The notes: generated by a model from the letters alone, not told the origin. A stretch of DNA of 64,000 nucleotides from Streptomyces sp. WAC05374 (GCF_004353505.1 NZ_SMNQ01000007.1:124001-188000), one strand, 5' to 3'. Shown: positions 1 through 10,819, counted from the first letter of the stretch. Translations and numbers: made by a program.

Positions 1-42
1 CGGTTTGGGGTCCCCCCTGCTCGATCGGAGCCGGGAGCCCGG

Positions 43-1113
43 GTGCGACTCGCCGAGCTGCGCGGACCGGGCACGGCGCCGCATCCGCTGGACGCCCGCG
101 CCCTGGCCGCGCTGGCCGCCAACCCCGGGTGCCGGCGCCGGGCGCTGCTGGACGGCGCGGGGGTCGACAAGGCCGCGCTGGCGTCCGCGCTCGGGGCGTC
201 CTCGGGCTTCGGCCAGTCGCAGTTCGCGTTCATGCGGGGCAACGCCTTCGAGGCGAAGGTGAAGGCCGACGGCGGCGTGGAGCTGATGCGGCTGCTGGGG
301 GTGGCCGAGCCCGCCGGCGTCCGGGTGCCGGACCTGGCGGCGGCCGGGCCGGAGGGCCGCACGGCGCGTACGGCGCTGGCGCTGCGGGAGGCGACGGAGG
401 CCGGTGAGTGGGCGCTGCTGGACCACCCGATGCTGGTCCTGGAGGTGGCCGGTTCTCCCGCGTACCTGGAGCCGGACGCGGTCGTGGTGCATCCGGACGG
501 CCGGTGGACGGTCGTGGAGATCAAGTCGTTCCCGATGATCGACGGCTCGGCCGACGCGGCGAAGGTGGGCGCGGCGGCCCGCCAGGCCGCGGTGTACGTG
601 CTGGCGCTGGAGCGGGTGGCGGCCCTCACGGACGGCGCCCGGGTGGCGCACTCGGTGCTGCTGGTGTGCCCGAAGGACTTCTCCAACCAGCCGACCGGCT
701 CGGTGGTCGACGTGCGCAAGCAGCTCTCGGTCACCCGCCGCCAGCTCGCCCGCCTCACCCGGGTCGAGGAGATCGCGGCGGCCCTCCCGGAGGGCGTCAC
801 CTTCGATCTGGAGGCGTGCTCGGCGGAGCAGCTCGCGGCCGCGGTGGAGGCGGTTCCGCACGCGTACGCGCCGGAGTGCCTGGCGGCGTGCGAGCTGGCC
901 TTCCACTGCCGCGACCGGGCCCGGTCGGCGGGCGCGGTGGAGGCGCTGGGCCGCTCGGTGCGAGGCGAGCTGGGCGGGCTGACGACGGTGGGCGCGGTGC
1001 TGGCGGCGGCGCGCGGCGAGTCGGGCGACCCGGACGACCCGACGGTGTCCGCGCTGCGGCGGGCGGCGGCGCTGCGGGCGGAGTCCCTTCAGGCGGTGGA
1101 CGCATGTCGCTGA
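43..1113 (+). CDS. Cas4/AddB-like PD-(D/E)XK nuclease with predicted 4Fe-4S cluster
   Basis: A 356-aa protein with the layout of an iron-sulfur RecB-family exonuclease. A lone Cys30 lies in NPGCRRRALL near the N terminus. The nuclease core is at Asp145 (YLEPD) and Glu159-x-Lys161 (VVEIKSF). A C-terminal trio, Cys279, Cys283 and Cys289, completes the one-plus-three cysteine pattern that binds 4Fe-4S in Cas4, AddB and Dna2. The cluster is inferred, not shown. GTG at 43 has GGGAG just upstream, but the frame stays open to the window edge, so a longer N terminus is possible. It overlaps the next gene by 10 bp and likely acts with the helicase two genes on. The nuclease fold is fairly sure; the cellular role is unknown. 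Confidence 0.7.
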   Translation: MRLAELRGPGTAPHPLDARALAALAANPGCRRRALLDGAGVDKAALASALGASSGFGQSQFAFMRGNAFEAKVKADGGVELMRLLGVAEPAGVRVPDLAAAGPEGRTARTALALREATEAGEWALLDHPMLVLEVAGSPAYLEPDAVVVHPDGRWTVVEIKSFPMIDGSADAAKVGAAARQAAVYVLALERVAALTDGARVAHSVLLVCPKDFSNQPTGSVVDVRKQLSVTRRQLARLTRVEEIAAALPEGVTFDLEACSAEQLAAAVEAVPHAYAPECLAACELAFHCRDRARSAGAVEALGRSVRGELGGLTTVGAVLAAARGESGDPDDPTVSALRRAAALRAESLQAVDACR

Positions 1114-2693
1114 TCTCCACGCTGGCGCGTCTGGAGGCTGTCGAGTCGGGGCGCGCCCAGCCGCTGGCCACCGTGCGGCACCGGCACCTGTCGGAGCGGC
1201 CGCTCGTCCTCGTACCGCTGACGACCGCCGGTGAGGCGGGTGCGCCGCTGGGGGCGCTGGTCGGGACGGACCCGGAGCGGCCGGCGCTGCTGGTCGTGCC
1301 GCAGCCGCGCGACCGGGACCTGCGGTTCGGTTTCCTGGCGGACCTGGCCGAGGCGGTCCTGCCGTACGTCGACGGGTACGCGGACAGTGTCGAGGCCGCC
1401 GAGAGGAACGAGACGGACCCGGAGACCGGCAGGAAGGTCAGGGTCGAGGTGGAGCTGTGCGCGGACGCGCCGCAGCTCATCGTGCCGAGCCGCGCGGGCA
1501 TCGAGTACGTCCGGCTGCTGGGCCGGTCGATGCGGTTCCGCCGCACGGCCGAGCAGGACCCGGAGACGCCGTTCCCGGCGCCGCCGCGCGTGCCGCTGCT
1601 GGGCCGGTGGCTGACGCACTACGGGGAGCGGGCGCGGGTGCCGGGCTCGTCGCTGCTGCTGGCGGCGACGGACCTGCTGAACCGGCACTGGGCGACGGGC
1701 CAGTCCTCGCTGGAGGACCAGCACCTGGGGGCCCTGCTGGCCTGGATCGACCCGCCCGCCGGGGCGTCGGGGGCCGAGGCGGCGCTCCGGGCCGAGCTGG
1801 CGCGGGACCGGGAGGGGCAGTTGGTGTGCCCGCCCGCCGGTCCGGCGACCGATCCGGCGTTCGACAACCGGCTGCTCGCGCCGGCGGTCGAGCGGTACGA
1901 CCGGGCGCGGCAGGCGCTGGCGGCGGCGGAGGACGGGGAGGCGGCCGACGTCCGACTGGGCGAGCTGCACCGGGCCGAGCGGGAGATCCGGGAGCTGATC
2001 CTGTCGCAGCTCCGGCCCACCTGGGACGGTGTGTGGCGGGCGATCGGGCTGCTGCGCGCGCTGCCGCCGGGCGCCCGCGTGGCGGACCGGTGGACCCGCG
2101 ACCGCTGGTCGTTCACCGGCCACCGGGACCGGGTGCGCGCCGGGGAGCCGCCGCAGCCGCGCCGGGACGACGCCGTGACGGCGGCGAACAAGCTGGCCGC
2201 GCGGGAGAGCGCCCAGGCGCAGTTGGAGGCGCAGGAGGCGCTCGACGATCCGCTGGTGCTGGCGGGACGGCGGCTGGCGGGTGAGGCGTTCGTGGCCGAG
2301 GTGGTGGAGGTGACGATGGCCTGGTCGGAGTCGAAGCGGCCCTCGCCCCGCCCGCTGCTGACGGTACGGACGGACGACCGGCCGCACCTGGGCGAGCGGG
2401 TGAAGGTGTACCGGTCGCTGGACGGCAAGCCGCAGGCGGCCCAGTTCGTGCGGTACGAGGAGGACGGGTCGCTGGTGCTGCGGCTGCTGGACCGGATGGG
2501 CCGCTCCAAGGAGCCGGCCGAGGGTTCCGTACCGGGGAAGGGGGACCGGCTGGCGTGGACGCTGTTCGAGCACGACCAGCGGGTGGGCCCGAAGCTGCCG
2601 GACCCGGAGGAGACGCCGTGGACGCACGGCGGCCCTCCCCGGACCGACCTGGTCGAAGTCCCCGACGCCGTGACCCCGGAGGACCTGCTGTGA
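1104..2693 (+). CDS. Unknown 529-aa protein between a nuclease and a helicase
   Basis: I do not recognise a named family. It starts at ATG 1104 inside the end of the nuclease gene and overlaps the helicase start by GTGA, so the three are probably translated as a unit. The protein is acidic, has no signal peptide or membrane segment, and has a helical, charged middle (about residues 250-400). The last 130 residues look beta-rich, with a segment around LGERVKVYRSLDG and SLVLRLLDRMG that resembles the beta-barrel insert (domain 1B) of Upf1/Dna2-type helicases. That resemblance is my inference from pattern only. It may be a structural or DNA-binding partner of the helicase. Confidence 0.6.
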   Translation: MSLISTLARLEAVESGRAQPLATVRHRHLSERPLVLVPLTTAGEAGAPLGALVGTDPERPALLVVPQPRDRDLRFGFLADLAEAVLPYVDGYADSVEAAERNETDPETGRKVRVEVELCADAPQLIVPSRAGIEYVRLLGRSMRFRRTAEQDPETPFPAPPRVPLLGRWLTHYGERARVPGSSLLLAATDLLNRHWATGQSSLEDQHLGALLAWIDPPAGASGAEAALRAELARDREGQLVCPPAGPATDPAFDNRLLAPAVERYDRARQALAAAEDGEAADVRLGELHRAEREIRELILSQLRPTWDGVWRAIGLLRALPPGARVADRWTRDRWSFTGHRDRVRAGEPPQPRRDDAVTAANKLAARESAQAQLEAQEALDDPLVLAGRRLAGEAFVAEVVEVTMAWSESKRPSPRPLLTVRTDDRPHLGERVKVYRSLDGKPQAAQFVRYEEDGSLVLRLLDRMGRSKEPAEGSVPGKGDRLAWTLFEHDQRVGPKLPDPEETPWTHGGPPRTDLVEVPDAVTPEDLL

Positions 2694-4018
2694 CCTTCGA
2701 TCCCGCACGGGAGGCCGACCGCGCCACCCGGACGATCCTCGACGACACGCTGCACGGCGGGGCGCGGGGCGTCGTCGTGGACTCGCCCCCGGGCGCCGGG
2801 AAGTCCACGCTCGTCGTGCGCGCCGCGCTGGAGCTCGCCGCCGCGGGCCGGCCGCTGATGGTGGTCGCCCAGACGAACGCGCAGGTCGACGACCTGGTGC
2901 TGCGGCTCGCCGAGAAGGAACCCGAGCTGCCGGTGGGCCGGCTGCACAGCAGCGACGCCGACCCGTACGACAAGGCCCTCGACGACCTCGGCAACGTACG
3001 GAAGTCGGCGAAGGCCGCGGACCTGGCGGGGCTGGACGTGGTGATCTCGACGGCCGCGAAGTGGGCGCACGTGAAGGGCGTCGAGCCGTGGGGGCACGCC
3101 ATCGTCGACGAGGCGTACCAGATGCGGTCGGACGCGCTGCTGGCGGTGGCGGGGCTGTTCGAGCGGGCGCTGTTCGTGGGCGACCCGGGGCAGCTCGACC
3201 CGTTCAGCGTGGTGGGCGCCGATCAGTGGGCGGGCCTGTCGTACGACCCGTCCGCGAGCGCGGTGTCGACGCTGCTGGCGCACAACCCGGACCTGCCGCA
3301 GCACCGGCTTCCGGTGTCCTGGCGGCTCCCGGCGTCGGCGGCGCCGCTGGTGTCCGACGCGTTCTACCCGTACACGCCGTTCCGCAGCGGGACGGGGCCG
3401 GGCGACCGGCGGCTGGCCTTCGGGGTGCCCTCGGACGGTTCGGCGCCGGACCGGGTGCTGGACGAGGCGGCGGAGTCGGGCTGGGGCCTGCTGGAGCTGC
3501 CCGCCCGGCACACCCCGCGCACGGACCCGGAGGCGGTGGGCGCGGTGGCGCTGGTCGTGCGGCGGCTGCTGGACCGGGGCGGTGCGGCGGTGTCGGAGCG
3601 GGCGGCGGACCCCGTGCCCCTGACCCCGGACCGGATCGCCGTCGGCACGGCCCACCGGGACCAGGCGGCGGCGGTCCGGGCGGCGCTCGCGGAACTGGGC
3701 GTCGTGGGGGTGACGGTCGACACGGCCAACCGCCTCCAGGGGCGGGAGTACGACGTCACGGTCGTCCTGCACCCCCTGTCGGGCCGCCCCGACGCCACGG
3801 CGTTCCACCTGGAGACCGGCCGCCTGTGCGTGCTGGCCTCCCGCCACCGCCACGCCTGTGTCGTGGTGTGCCGGGCGGGCGTCGCCGACCTCCTGGACGA
3901 GCACCCCTCGACGGAGCCGGTCCAGCTCGGTGTCACGGTGAAGTTCCCCGACGGCTGGGAGGCCAACCACGCGGTGCTGTCGCACCTGTCGGAGCACCGG
4001 GTGGTGTGGCGGCCGTAG
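2690..4018 (+). CDS. SF1B (Dna2/Upf1-like) DNA helicase
   Basis: A 442-aa AAA/superfamily I helicase. Walker A SPPGAGKST is at residues 32-40 and motif II is VDEAYQM. Motif III is GDPGQLDP, motif V is TANRLQGREYD and motif VI is LASRHRHA. This order is typical of DNA2/NAM7-type helicases, but the protein starts almost at Walker A, so it has little N-terminal or 1B domain of its own. GTG 2690 is chosen because GGAGGA sits at 2678-2683 and the 4-bp GTGA overlap is typical of coupled genes; upstream in-frame ATGs would lie within the previous gene. The nuclease two genes earlier would complete a Dna2-like machine. Substrate and role (repair or defence) are unknown. Confidence 0.8.
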   Translation: MTFDPAREADRATRTILDDTLHGGARGVVVDSPPGAGKSTLVVRAALELAAAGRPLMVVAQTNAQVDDLVLRLAEKEPELPVGRLHSSDADPYDKALDDLGNVRKSAKAADLAGLDVVISTAAKWAHVKGVEPWGHAIVDEAYQMRSDALLAVAGLFERALFVGDPGQLDPFSVVGADQWAGLSYDPSASAVSTLLAHNPDLPQHRLPVSWRLPASAAPLVSDAFYPYTPFRSGTGPGDRRLAFGVPSDGSAPDRVLDEAAESGWGLLELPARHTPRTDPEAVGAVALVVRRLLDRGGAAVSERAADPVPLTPDRIAVGTAHRDQAAAVRAALAELGVVGVTVDTANRLQGREYDVTVVLHPLSGRPDATAFHLETGRLCVLASRHRHACVVVCRAGVADLLDEHPSTEPVQLGVTVKFPDGWEANHAVLSHLSEHRVVWRP

Positions 4019-4160
4019 GGCTCGCGCCGGGCCCGGCGACACCGTGTGAAGCGGTCGCCGTGAGGCGTACTTGCGCCGGGCGGGAGAATGGAAGGTGGTC
4101 CATCACGACGGGGGCGTCCCCGCGGGTGGGGGAAGCGCGTCGTGCGAGGAGGAGACACCC

Positions 4161-4511
4161 ATGGCGGAAACCGAGCGGAGCGAGCGGCGACTGAGGCCCG
4201 CGCCCCTGCTCTTCGAGCCCGCGGAGGCCGCCTCCGACCCCGAGCACTTCTTCGACCTGGAGTCGATGGAGGACCCCCGGGAGCTGCTGGCCCGGTCCAC
4301 CGAGCTGGCGCTGGCGTTCCGGGCGGCGACCGACCGGGCGGTGGAGTTCCAGGCGGTGGCGGCCGCGCAGCTCGCCGATCCGCAGCGGTTCGACCGGCTC
4401 ACGGCCGGGGACATCGCCGAGCGCGCCGAGTGGACCGAGGACTACGCCAAGAAGATGATCGAGTTCGGGCGTGACCTGATGCGCGACGGAGGCCGCCCCG
4501 GCGAGGAGTAG
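4161..4511 (+). CDS. Small conserved-looking acidic cytoplasmic protein
   Basis: A 116-aa protein with no signal peptide, membrane segment or recognisable motif. Composition is acidic and mostly helical, with a long helix-like stretch around ELLARSTELALAFRAA. ATG 4161 has a strong GGAGGAG ribosome-binding site 6-13 bases upstream. It stands alone, 142 bp after the helicase operon, so it may have its own promoter. The coding call rests on the ribosome-binding site and Streptomyces-like codon use. I can assign no function. Confidence 0.7.
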   Translation: MAETERSERRLRPAPLLFEPAEAASDPEHFFDLESMEDPRELLARSTELALAFRAATDRAVEFQAVAAAQLADPQRFDRLTAGDIAERAEWTEDYAKKMIEFGRDLMRDGGRPGEE

Positions 4512-4634
4512 CCGGCGGACGACCGGCGCGGCCGGCTGCCCGCCGTGCTGCGCGAGGCGTCGGCCGCATGGCGGGGGGTAGCCGGGTGGCATATGACCCC
4601 GGCGGAAGATACTCCTCCCCCACCCCCGCTGTCC

Positions 4635-4660
4635 CGGTTTCGTTCAACTCCCCGAAACCG
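4635..4660. promoter_or_regulatory. 8-bp inverted repeat upstream of the primase-like gene
   Basis: CGGTTTCG at 4635-4642 and CGAAACCG at 4653-4660 form a perfect inverted repeat with a 10-bp gap, ending 28 bp before the ATG at 4689. Position and symmetry suit a repressor operator. The binding protein is unknown. Confidence 0.4.
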
Positions 4661-4688
4661 CGCCGTCACGGCCGGTAGACGTGGACCC

Positions 4689-5282
4689 ATGAGCGCATGG
4701 CTGCGAAACGACACGCCCCACGATCACGCCACCGAGGTCACGGCGGCCGGAGCCGGCTGGCTGACGTCGGCGTCGGCGTACCCGCGTTCCACCCTCGCCC
4801 TGTGGGAGGCCCGGCCCGCGTCCCCGGTCGTCCTGCCGTGCGGCTCGGTCTTCGACGTGGTGAGCGTGGAGTCGGTCTTCGGGCGCCGGATGCTCGACCG
4901 GCTGTGGGCGGAGGGTCCCGGTTCCGGCCCGGTCGCCCTGCACCGCGGGCGGATGCTGCTGTTCACCGCGCCCGGGACGGCGCACCGGCTGCCGTCCCTG
5001 CTCCGCTGGGAGGAGTCGGGCGACGCCGTGCCGCCGCTGCTCTGTCACGGCACCGGTGACGCGATCACCGTGCCCCCGCTGACCCCGGCCACCGACGGCG
5101 CCGGGGCGCCGCGCTGGGTGGTGGCTCCGGACACCCGGCACCCCTGGCTGCCCGGCCCGGAGGTGATCCTCTGGGCCTGTGTCCGGGCGGTGCGGGCGGG
5201 GGTGGCCGCGGGCGTGCGGGTTTCGATTTTTCCTCCCGCCGAGCAGGGTGCTAAGGTCTACGACGTCAGCAGGCGCCGCTAG
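4689..5282 (+). CDS. Primase/polymerase-like (bifunctional prim/pol N-domain) small protein
   Basis: A 197-aa protein resembling the short Streptomyces proteins annotated as bifunctional DNA primase/polymerase N-terminal domains. Supporting features are an N-terminal region ending VVLPCGSVFDV and a strand-rich core around VALHRGRMLLF. I cannot point to a full metal-binding triad, so catalytic activity is uncertain. ATG 4689 begins MSAWLRN; the ribosome-binding site is weak. The stop codon lies inside the tRNA-Lys gene (tRNA starts at 5273), so the last three codons are also tRNA sequence and the tRNA promoter probably sits in the end of this gene. The C-terminal 20 residues look unconstrained. 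Coding is likely; the family call is from memory. Confidence 0.6.
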   Translation: MSAWLRNDTPHDHATEVTAAGAGWLTSASAYPRSTLALWEARPASPVVLPCGSVFDVVSVESVFGRRMLDRLWAEGPGSGPVALHRGRMLLFTAPGTAHRLPSLLRWEESGDAVPPLLCHGTGDAITVPPLTPATDGAGAPRWVVAPDTRHPWLPGPEVILWACVRAVRAGVAAGVRVSIFPPAEQGAKVYDVSRRR

Positions 5283-5346
5283 CTCAGTTGGTTAGAGCAG
5301 CTGACTCTTAATCAGCGGGTCCGGGGTTCGAGTCCCTGGCGGCGCA
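5273..5346 (+). tRNA. tRNA-Lys (anticodon CUU)
   Basis: A 74-nt cloverleaf. The 7-bp acceptor is GCGCCGC with GCGGCGC, the D arm is GCTC/GAGC, the anticodon stem is GCTGA/TCAGC with loop CTCTTAA (anticodon CTT), the T loop is TTCGAGT and the discriminator base is A. CCA is not encoded. Identical copies occur at 22256 and 28090. Confidence 0.97.
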
Positions 5347-5354
5347 CAGACGGG

Positions 5355-5385
5355 AAAAGCCCCTCGCGGAAGCGAGGGGCTTTTT
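5355..5385. terminator. Bidirectional terminator between tRNA-Lys and the M6 protease
   Basis: A 13-bp stem (arms 5355-5367 and 5372-5384) with a GGAA loop is flanked by A4 on the left and T5 on the right, so it can stop transcription from both convergent genes. A near-identical copy follows the second tRNA-Lys. Confidence 0.85.
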
Positions 5386-5391
5386 CGTGCG

Positions 5392-6633
5392 TCAGCGCAC
5401 GGTCACCTTGACCGTCCAGCTCCCCGTCCGCGTCCGGTCGGCGACCTCGACCCGTGCGTTCTCGCCCGGCACCGTGAAGGTCTCCCCCACGCGCAGCGGC
5501 GCGTCCGCCAGCGGCGGGTACACCGACCGGCCCCAGCAGGCCTCGGTCGCCGGATGGGTGTCGATCACCTCGACGGGCCCGGCGCCCGACACGGCGTCCG
5601 TACGCACCCGGTAGACCAGCACGCCCTCGGTGCAGGCGCCGTGGTCGTTCCCCGTCGCCCCGCGCGCCTCGATCGCCAGCGCGCTGGTGTCGCCGGTCCT
5701 GACGACCGCCAGGCGGGTTCCGACCGACGCGCCCCTCGGGGGCAGCGCCGCCAGCGGCTCCAGGGTGAAGCGGCTGCTGCCGGGCGCGCCCACGCAGTGC
5801 ACCTGGCGCCGGTCCAGCCAGCCCAGCTTCCACTTGTGCCAGCCGAAGAGCTCCGGCGCGAGGGCGAACTGGCTCCCCATGACGTCCCAGTCACCCACAT
5901 GGGTGTCCCAGTCGCCCTTGCCGTCCATCGGCCGGTGATAGAGGTCGGGCAGGTCGAAGACGTGTCCGGTCTCGTGGGCGAGGACGTTGCGGTCCGGCGG
6001 GTGGCGCTCGAAGACGGTGACCACCCGCTTGATCGCCCGCCCGTCGGCGTACAGCGGGGTGTGGAAGTTGACGACCTTCGTCGCGTCGGAGTCCACGCCG
6101 GGGGCGTCCGGGTCGGCGACCAGGTAGACGATGTCGTACCGCGAGAAGTCGACCACCGGGTCGGCCGCGGCGAGGGCGTCGCGCAGGTAGGCGGCGCGCC
6201 GGCCCGGCTCCCAGTCGCGCCGTATGGCGTACGAGGTGGAGGCGTGCGGCATCCGGAGCCACTCGCGCCGGGGATGCGGGCGGAGGCTGAACTTCCCGTA
6301 GGAGGCCCGGCGGAAGAAGTCGCTGGTCGCGGGGAAGTGGTCGGCGGCCAGTTGGTCCGGGGTGGTGAGGGGCCGGGAGTCGGGGAACGACAGGAACAGC
6401 ATGAGCGCGTCGAGCCGGCGGACGGGCCGCGGGTAGGCGGTGTTCCAGGTGTCCAGGCCCAGCGAGTGGTGGGCGTCGGTGCGCGGCAGGGCGCACGGGC
6501 CGGCCGCGGGCACGGCGCTCGCGGGGCCGGCGACGAGGCCGGTGGCGGCGAGCGAGAGGAGGGCGAAGAGCCCCGCGACGGTGGAACGCAGGCGACGGCG
6601 TTCCACTCCCTCGGGTGTCTGCTGACCCTCCAC
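5392..6633 (-). CDS. Secreted M6-family-type zinc metalloprotease
   Basis: A 413-aa exported protease. An Arg-rich N terminus (ERRRLR) is followed by a hydrophobic helix and ASA cleavage region near residues 35-40. The zinc site is His220-Glu221-x-x-His224 in HETGHVFDLPDLY, in a fold like the immune-inhibitor-A (M6) proteases. GTG 6633 is preceded by GGAGG at a 6-base gap. It is divergent from the GGDEF-EAL gene and convergent with the tRNA-Lys, separated by a two-way terminator. A perfect TCACCAC/GTGGTGA repeat lies about 30 bp upstream of the start and may regulate it. The substrate is not predictable. Confidence 0.85.
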   Translation of the reverse strand: MEGQQTPEGVERRRLRSTVAGLFALLSLAATGLVAGPASAVPAAGPCALPRTDAHHSLGLDTWNTAYPRPVRRLDALMLFLSFPDSRPLTTPDQLAADHFPATSDFFRRASYGKFSLRPHPRREWLRMPHASTSYAIRRDWEPGRRAAYLRDALAAADPVVDFSRYDIVYLVADPDAPGVDSDATKVVNFHTPLYADGRAIKRVVTVFERHPPDRNVLAHETGHVFDLPDLYHRPMDGKGDWDTHVGDWDVMGSQFALAPELFGWHKWKLGWLDRRQVHCVGAPGSSRFTLEPLAALPPRGASVGTRLAVVRTGDTSALAIEARGATGNDHGACTEGVLVYRVRTDAVSGAGPVEVIDTHPATEACWGRSVYPPLADAPLRVGETFTVPGENARVEVADRTRTGSWTVKVTVR

Positions 6634-6976
6634 GTCGACCTCCGGTGCGGCATACGGGACGTCTCACCACCCTGTGGTGATTCGTGGTGGTACGTCCTGT
6701 TCCGCTGCCCCACTCGGGTGAGCGGCCGACCCGCCCCACCGGTCCGGGAAGTTCACCGACAGTCACAACCGGTCACGGCAGGACCGGGCCGTGCCACACC
6801 CGTGCAGAAACGATCGGCCGCCATGGGGTGGCGCGCTTCCTCACAACAACCCCATCCGTCTCACCCGGTGGCGGCGCTGGAATGGCCGCCGCGAGAGCCT
6901 CTATGATCGGCACACTTTCCTGGCCGACCCATCCCGACCACATCTGTGCGTCACAACTGCCTTGCGGGAGCGAGCC
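6634..6976. promoter_or_regulatory. 343-bp divergent promoter region (M6 protease / GGDEF-EAL gene)
   Basis: No gene is seen here. The region holds the 7-3-7 inverted repeat at 6664-6680. A cluster of three TCAC half-sites follows around 6748-6778 (TTCACC, GTCACA, GTCACG). BldD is known to control cdgA in S. coelicolor, but I could not fit a full BldD box to these half-sites. Confidence 0.5.
6664..6680. promoter_or_regulatory. Perfect 7-bp inverted repeat (TCACCAC-cct-GTGGTGA)
   Basis: The arms are 6664-6670 and 6674-6680 with a 3-bp centre. It sits 31-47 bp upstream of the M6 protease start codon, a typical operator position. Confidence 0.5.
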
Positions 6977-9325
<2,349 letters not shown>

Positions 9326-9339
<14 letters not shown>

Positions 9340-10231
9340 CCGCGCGGCTGACGGTCACCGCGCTGCGCACGAAGTCGTGCACCACGTCCGGCACGTCGCC
9401 CTCTCGCGGCCAGACGACGCCGACCTGACTGTGGCTCACGCCGCGCACCGGGCGGTAGACCACGTCGGGGCGCTGGTAGAAGCGGGCGGTGGCCTCCGGG
9501 GTGAGGCTGATGCCGAAGCCGTTGGCGATGGCGTTGAGCCACTCGTCCGGGGTGTTGGCCACCGCACCGACCGTCACGGGATGGCCGTCGCGCTCGTCGG
9601 CGGCCAGCCAGTAGTCGCGCCACCAGCCGGAGGCGTCCGGGGTGGCGACGAACGGCTCGTCGAAGACCTCCCGGAAGTCGATCAGCTCCCGGTCCGCCAG
9701 CCGGTGCGTGGCGGGCAGCGCGAGCCACCGGTCCTCGGTGAGCAGCACCTCCACCCCCAGCTCGTCCTGGCCGGGGAACGGCAGCCGCAGCAGGGCCACA
9801 TCGGCCTCGCCGCCGGCCAGCCCGGCCGTGGGGTCCTCCCAGCCGGTCTGGAGCATCCGCACCCGCCACCCGGGGCGGCGGCGGGCGAACTCGGCGATGA
9901 TCCGCTGGGTCATCTCGTTGGCGGCGGACGCCACGAACCCGACGCGCAGCACCCGTGCGGCCCGTACGGCGGCGGACCGGGTGGTCCGCAGGGCGGTGTC
10001 CCAGGCCGCGAGGACGGGGGGTACGGCGGCGGCGAGCGCGGTACCCGCCTCGGTGAGGGTCATGCCGTTGCGTGAGCGCGAGAACAGCTCGGCCCCGAGC
10101 TGGGCCTCGAGTTGCCGGATCTGCTTGGTCAGCGCGGGCTGGGAGATGAACAACCGCTCGGCGGCACGGGTGAGGTGGCCCTCTTCGGCGACGGCGGTGA
10201 AGTACCGCAGGAGCCGGGTGTCGATGTCCAT
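9326..10231 (-). CDS. LysR-family transcriptional regulator
   Basis: A 301-aa LysR-type regulator. An N-terminal winged helix (residues 1-60, with SQPALTKQIRQLE as recognition helix) is followed by a substrate-binding effector domain from about residue 90 (VLRVGFVAS). ATG 10231. Its 3' end overlaps the 3' end of the GGDEF-EAL gene by 14 bp, tail to tail. It is divergent from the SnoaL-like gene with 89 bp between the start codons. LysR proteins commonly control the divergent neighbour, so that gene is the best target guess. The inducer is unknown. Confidence 0.88.
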
Positions 10232-10320
10232 GCCCCAAGGTTATGGATGCACGTATTGGACCGGAGCGGGGTATGGCGGGAAGCTCGATCACACAAGAAG
10301 CCGCGGGTCGTGGAGACGGG

Positions 10321-10725
10321 ATGAGCAACCCCAACATCGAGTTGATCAGACGCTTCTGGGCCGGCTATGCCACGGGCGACCTGGAGGCGCTGCGCGAGTC
10401 CGTGCTGGCGCCGGACGCCGTGTGGCACGTGCCCGGGAACCATCCCCTGGCCGGGAGCCACCGTGGCGCGGAGGGGATCACGACGTACCTGGAGGGCCTG
10501 GCCACCGGGGACTTCACGGCCGACGTCTGGTACGCGGGGGCGGACGAGAGCCATGTGGTGGAGGTCCACCACTGCGTGAGCCACCGGGGGGACGGGACGG
10601 ACATCGACATGGACTGGGTGCTGGTCTTCCGCATCCAGGACGGGCGCATCAGCGAGATACGGCACTTCCCGGCCGACCAGTCGGCCGTGGACGAGTTCTT
10701 CAGCGTCCTGACCGAGAACGGCTGA
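10321..10725 (+). CDS. SnoaL/NTF2-like ketosteroid-isomerase-fold protein
   Basis: A 134-aa single-domain protein with the NTF2-like cone fold pattern: IELIRRFWAGYATGDLEAL helix, then AVWHVPG, and a C-terminal strand ending ISEIRHFPAD. Members are small-molecule isomerases, cyclases or carriers; the substrate cannot be read from the sequence. ATG 10321 has GGAGA seven bases upstream. It is divergent from the LysR gene, which probably regulates it, and is followed by a strong terminator. Confidence 0.8.
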   Translation: MSNPNIELIRRFWAGYATGDLEALRESVLAPDAVWHVPGNHPLAGSHRGAEGITTYLEGLATGDFTADVWYAGADESHVVEVHHCVSHRGDGTDIDMDWVLVFRIQDGRISEIRHFPADQSAVDEFFSVLTENG

Positions 10726-10735
10726 GAATGGTGTC

Positions 10736-10772
10736 CGCCCCTGGCCGGAGGGGAGGTCTCCGGGCAGGGGCG
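10736..10772. terminator. Hairpin terminator between convergent SnoaL-like and chitinase genes
   Basis: A 14-bp stem with one mismatch (10736-10749 with 10759-10772) and a 9-base loop. There is no T run, as is common in Streptomyces. It can serve both genes. Confidence 0.7.
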
Positions 10773-10819
10773 GCGGTCGTGCGGACCGGGTCATGCCGGC
10801 CGGTCGCGTCGGGGGGCGG

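Noticed and set aside
408..1103. In-frame extension of the unknown 529-aa gene upstream to 408
   Set aside because: It lies wholly inside the nuclease gene, is Gly/Arg-rich frame-shadow sequence, and the natural ATG 1104 gives a coupled overlap.
6740..6785. BldD box upstream of the GGDEF-EAL gene
   Set aside because: Three TCAC half-sites are present and BldD control is expected from S. coelicolor, but the full consensus with correct spacing is not met, so I did not list it as a site.
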